A stretch of 64,000 nt of DNA, from contig NW_003119425.1 of assembly GCF_000003605.2 (NCBI RefSeq), positions 807,238 through 871,237 of the forward strand, written 5' to 3'. Origin of the DNA: Saccoglossus kowalevskii. Taxonomy: Eukaryota; Hemichordata; Enteropneusta; Harrimaniidae. Within the stretch, counting starts at the first letter, position 1, and each line of letters starts with the position of its first letter. Of the stretch, positions 63,620 through 64,000 are shown piece by piece. The position numbers and the translations under genes are program-made. The notes beneath the pieces are model-generated. The model did no database searches, had not been told where the DNA came from, and saw nothing but the letters and a program-made list of their open reading frames with translations.

Positions 63620-64000
63620 GTAGGTAGGCATCCTTCCGCCTCGGAAGACAATGGGTTTGCGCCCAGTGAGTCGCTCGATCAGTCTTGTTGAGAGCAGCGG
63701 CGGGCGTGACTCGGCAGCCCGATCCTTGCGTGACAGTCTCTGTCGCAGTTGCCGCACACATAGTTTTAAGGTGGATTTATTGTAGCGCCCAACTCTACGC
63801 CAGTCGAGTACTTATCACTCGTAACTGCTGTCTTCTGTGTTTTTGCTCTCACCGGTTAATGTAAGACTAGAGTGGTCTCTCCAGGGCGCAGGCCTGGTCA
63901 ACAAAGTTCATCTTTCTTCCGCACCGACCAAGTCTAAGGGAGTGCAGAGCACTACGTTTGGAGCCGGCTTGGCTACAGGAGTTGCCAGAAGGGCGACTAG
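63620..64000 (-). mobile_element. LINE-like 3' end with C-terminal zinc finger, runs off window
   Basis: An abruptly GC-rich sequence starts at 63620. On the minus strand, 63679-63756 reads CGNCDRDCHARIGLPSHARR then CSQQD and a stop. The pattern C-x2-C-x3-C-x-A/S-RIGL-x-SH-x3-C is a zinc-finger tail seen at the C-terminus of many animal LINE-type endonuclease/reverse transcriptase proteins. The ~60 bp after the stop would be the 3' UTR, ending at CTACCTAC against copy B. Upstream of the finger (63760-64000) I cannot follow a reverse transcriptase frame, so that part may be degraded or a different sequence. The 5' side leaves the window. Confidence 0.55.

Noticed and set aside
63507-63761. 84- and 63-codon minus-strand genes at the right edge
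   Set aside because: They are other frames of the LINE zinc-finger tail; the frame reading CGNCDRDCHARIGLPSH is the meaningful one.

Overview
This 64 kb window is AT-rich animal (metazoan) DNA with no complete protein gene that I can recognise. The organism is probably a marine invertebrate. That rests on the mix of mobile-element remnants: a Penelope-like GIY-YIG element, a Crypton/KIAA1958-type tyrosine recombinase, and CR1/L2-like and zinc-finger-bearing LINE pieces. I cannot place it more finely. The window reads as a gene desert, or the inside of a very long intron, filled with decayed transposons and tandem repeats. Two runs of N (14821-15529 and 32451-32933) are assembly gaps.

Layout. 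1-14820 is almost featureless non-coding DNA with a few microsatellites. 15530-21400 holds a threefold ~270 bp repeat (16.6-17.3 kb) and a likely LINE 3' end (20.4 kb). 21.4-23.6 kb reads differently from its surroundings: several overlapping open frames look protein-like, the best being about 118 codons on the minus strand at 23.2-23.5 kb; I do not recognise the family. 25.58-27.06 kb holds two related ~190 bp units in opposite orientation, each ending in an (AAAT)n tail, i.e. a tail-to-tail retroposon pair or a foldback element. 30.28-30.85 kb is a shortened Crypton-type tyrosine recombinase element on the minus strand. 30.95-31.28 kb has four tandem 83 bp repeats. 32.98-37.70 kb is a minisatellite of roughly 190-200 units of 24 bp with irregular higher-order structure; an exact 32 bp piece of it sits 2 kb away inside another repeat at 39.66 kb.

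37.7-52.6 kb is mostly anonymous, with a promoter-like cluster at 40.3 kb and a pair of ~10 bp-period arrays at 43.7 and 44.0 kb. 52.6-53.1 kb is the C-terminal end of a Penelope-like element. 54.0 kb has a short, well-initiated open frame that may be the N-terminus of another KIAA1958/Crypton-type protein. 56.7-63.6 kb is a segmental duplication: copy A (56690-58709) and copy B (60606-63619). Copy B is split by a CR1/L2-like reverse transcriptase fragment and abuts a second, zinc-finger-bearing LINE end. Between the copies, a CpG-rich patch at 60.03-60.34 kb carries NRF1-like motifs, a TATA-like box and a 57-codon open frame.

There is no operon or pathway. The genetic content is a record of retroposition, DNA transposition, tandem-repeat growth and local duplication. 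No element appears able to move by itself.
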